This document shows, one piece after another, positions 7,903-8,398 of a DNA stretch of 8,398 bases. Below the pieces are notes generated by a model. The model was given only the letters and a program-made list of their open reading frames with translations, made no database searches and was not told the origin of the DNA. Position 1 is the first letter of the stretch. Each line of letters starts with the position of its first letter. This stretch comes from Oscillospiraceae bacterium (GTDB lineage Bacteria > Bacillota > Clostridia > Oscillospirales > Oscillospiraceae): assembly GCA_017646545.1 (NCBI GenBank), contig JAGCMI010000131.1:1-8398 (forward strand), given 5' to 3'. A program made the position numbers and the translations under genes.

Positions 7903-7932
7903 ATTTCGTATCATTTCATACTATTTCGCACA
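7903..7932 (+). repeat. Left array of three 10-bp tandem repeats (putative operator)
   Basis: Three uninterrupted decamers follow each other: ATTTCGTATC (7903), ATTTCATACT (7913) and ATTTCGCACA (7923). The ATTTC core is kept in all three at exact 10-bp spacing, close to one helical turn, so the cores face the same side of DNA. The last 19 bp recur 64 bp to the right with two mismatches. This is a likely protein-binding array, and the adjacent HTH/PBP regulator is the obvious candidate (inference). Confidence 0.65.
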
Positions 7933-7956
7933 CTTGCCCATGGTGTTACCAAAATA

Positions 7957-7996
7957 ATTTCGTGTGATTTGAAACTGTTTCATACTGTTTCGCGCA
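7957..7996 (+). repeat. Right array of four 10-bp tandem repeats (putative operator)
   Basis: Four decamers follow each other: ATTTCGTGTG (7957), ATTTGAAACT (7967), GTTTCATACT (7977) and GTTTCGCGCA (7987). TTTCATACTGTTTCGCGCA (7978-7996) matches TTTCATACTATTTCGCACA (7914-7932) at 17 of 19 positions. The array ends 17 bp before the predicted AOR -35 box. It also contains a perfect inverted repeat, GAAAC-T-GTTTC (7971-7981). It has the same orientation as the left array. Confidence 0.65.
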
Positions 7997-8013
7997 GAAA
8001 TCGTCCTCCGCCC

Positions 8014-8041
8014 TTGCGTACTGCTTATTTTCCAATATAAT
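8014..8041 (+). promoter_or_regulatory. Predicted sigma-A promoter of the AOR gene
   Basis: A -35-like TTGCGT (8014-8019) and a perfect -10 TATAAT (8036-8041) are 16 bp apart. Transcription would start near 8048, leaving a leader of about 60 nt. The -35 is weak, and the right repeat array lies about 52 to 91 bp upstream of the start, a common activator position. Confidence 0.65.
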
Positions 8042-8095
8042 TAAAATATCATCATAGCGTGAACAACGCGAAAATTCGGAAACAATCATAATTTT

Positions 8096-8101
8096 GGGAG
8101 G
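8096..8101 (+). promoter_or_regulatory. Ribosome binding site of the AOR gene
   Basis: GGGAGG is followed by a 7-nt spacer and the ATG at 8109. This is a strong site that fixes the start and fits the high expression suggested by the codon choice of the gene. Confidence 0.85.
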
Positions 8102-8108
8102 TATTGCT

Positions 8109-8398
8109 ATGGCATACGCATACTACGAAAAAATTGCCCGTATCAACCTGACCACCGGTACCGTCACTGTGGAAAAGCTGGATACCGATCTGACTAAAAA
8201 GTTCGTCGGCGGCCGTGGTCTGGGCACCAAGATCGTCTACGACGAAGGCTGTGCAACCGTTGATCCCCTGGGTCCCGACAACAAGCTGGTCTACGTCACC
8301 GGTCCTCTGACCGGCGCAGGCGCTCCCTCTTCCGGCCGCTACATGGTCGTCACCAAGTCCCCCCTGACCGGCATGATCGCTTGCTCCAACTCCGGCGG
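8109..8398 (+). CDS. Aldehyde:ferredoxin oxidoreductase (tungsten enzyme), N-terminal part
   Basis: The first 96 codons of a gene that leaves the window on the right. The protein opens with YYEKIARINLTTGTVTVEKL, then FVGGRGLGTKIVYDEG (32-47), VDPLGPDNKLVYVTGPLTG (51-69) and SSGRYMVVTKSPLTG (74-88). These are hallmark N-terminal blocks of the AOR family, including residues that contact the bis-pterin tungsten cofactor. Such enzymes oxidise aldehydes to acids with ferredoxin as electron acceptor, or the reverse, in the cytoplasm of anaerobes. The cluster cysteines and substrate-pocket residues lie outside the window, so the subfamily (AOR, FOR, GAPOR or WOR type) cannot be told. Codon use is strongly biased: all eight leucines are CTG and the three arginines are CGT or CGC, which suggests high expression. 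The divergent operon would supply its cofactor. Confidence 0.93.
   Translation, partial: MAYAYYEKIARINLTTGTVTVEKLDTDLTKKFVGGRGLGTKIVYDEGCATVDPLGPDNKLVYVTGPLTGAGAPSSGRYMVVTKSPLTGMIACSNSG

Larger units (their letters stand above)
7803..8108. promoter_or_regulatory. Divergent control region between the cofactor operon and the AOR gene
   Basis: This 306-bp gap has no credible gene. It contains a minus-strand promoter near its left end, a plus-strand promoter near its right end and two tandem-repeat arrays between them. It is AT-rich compared with the genes on both sides. The minus-strand leader is short, about 38 nt from the predicted transcription start to the GTG, which is too short for a molybdenum-cofactor riboswitch. 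The AOR leader is about 60 nt and shows only a weak 4-bp hairpin. Shared control of cofactor synthesis and the cofactor-using enzyme is a reasonable inference from this arrangement. Confidence 0.8.

Noticed and set aside
7941..7951. Inverted repeat TGGT-gtt-ACCA between the two repeat arrays
   Set aside because: Its 4-bp arms are expected by chance, although its central position is curious.
7903..7996. CRISPR-like array
   Set aside because: Units are 10 bp and directly tandem without spacers; they do not fit any CRISPR repeat-spacer layout.
8057..8069. Small hairpin GCGT-gaaca-ACGC in the AOR leader
   Set aside because: A 4-bp stem is too weak to call as a regulatory or terminator structure; no T-run follows it.

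Overview
The window holds one long minus-strand operon for making a molybdenum/tungsten pterin cofactor. It is divergently transcribed from the start of a plus-strand gene for an aldehyde:ferredoxin oxidoreductase (AOR), which uses such a cofactor. Strong AGGAGG-type ribosome binding sites, sigma-A-like promoters with TATAAT -10 boxes, a base composition near 50% GC by eye, and the protein families point to an anaerobic Firmicute, probably a Clostridia/Oscillospirales-type organism. That placement is inferred from style, since no taxonomic marker gene is present.

Layout from right to left. The AOR gene starts at 8109 and runs off the right edge. A 306-bp divergent control region (7803-8108) carries one promoter in each direction. 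Between the promoters lie two arrays of 10-bp tandem repeats, with three and four units. The minus-strand operon then runs from 7802 to beyond position 1: an HTH/PBP-like regulator (GTG start), moeA, a second MoeA fused to a PBP-like domain, a GlpA-like FAD oxidoreductase with a C-terminal BFD-type [2Fe-2S] domain, a compact FAD/NAD oxidoreductase, moaA, moaC, and the first 36 codons of a mogA/moaB-family gene. All junctions are between a 14-nt overlap and a 3-nt gap, so the operon looks like one translationally coupled unit.

How the genes fit together. MoaA and MoaC turn GTP into cyclic pyranopterin monophosphate. The Mog/MoaB protein adenylylates molybdopterin, and the MoeA proteins insert the metal. 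MPT synthase genes (moaD/moaE) are not in the window. AOR enzymes carry a tungsten-bis-pterin cofactor without an added nucleotide, which agrees with mobA also being absent here. The regulator and the second MoeA carry clearly homologous PBP-like domains. My inference is that both respond to, or bind, the same ligand, possibly molybdate, tungstate or a cofactor intermediate.

The main oddity is the pair of flavin oxidoreductases in the middle of the operon. Such pairs are usually met in glycerol-type gene sets beside a small DUF1667 protein, which is missing here. The second is the repeat arrays in the divergent promoter region, a plausible multi-site operator for the adjacent regulator.
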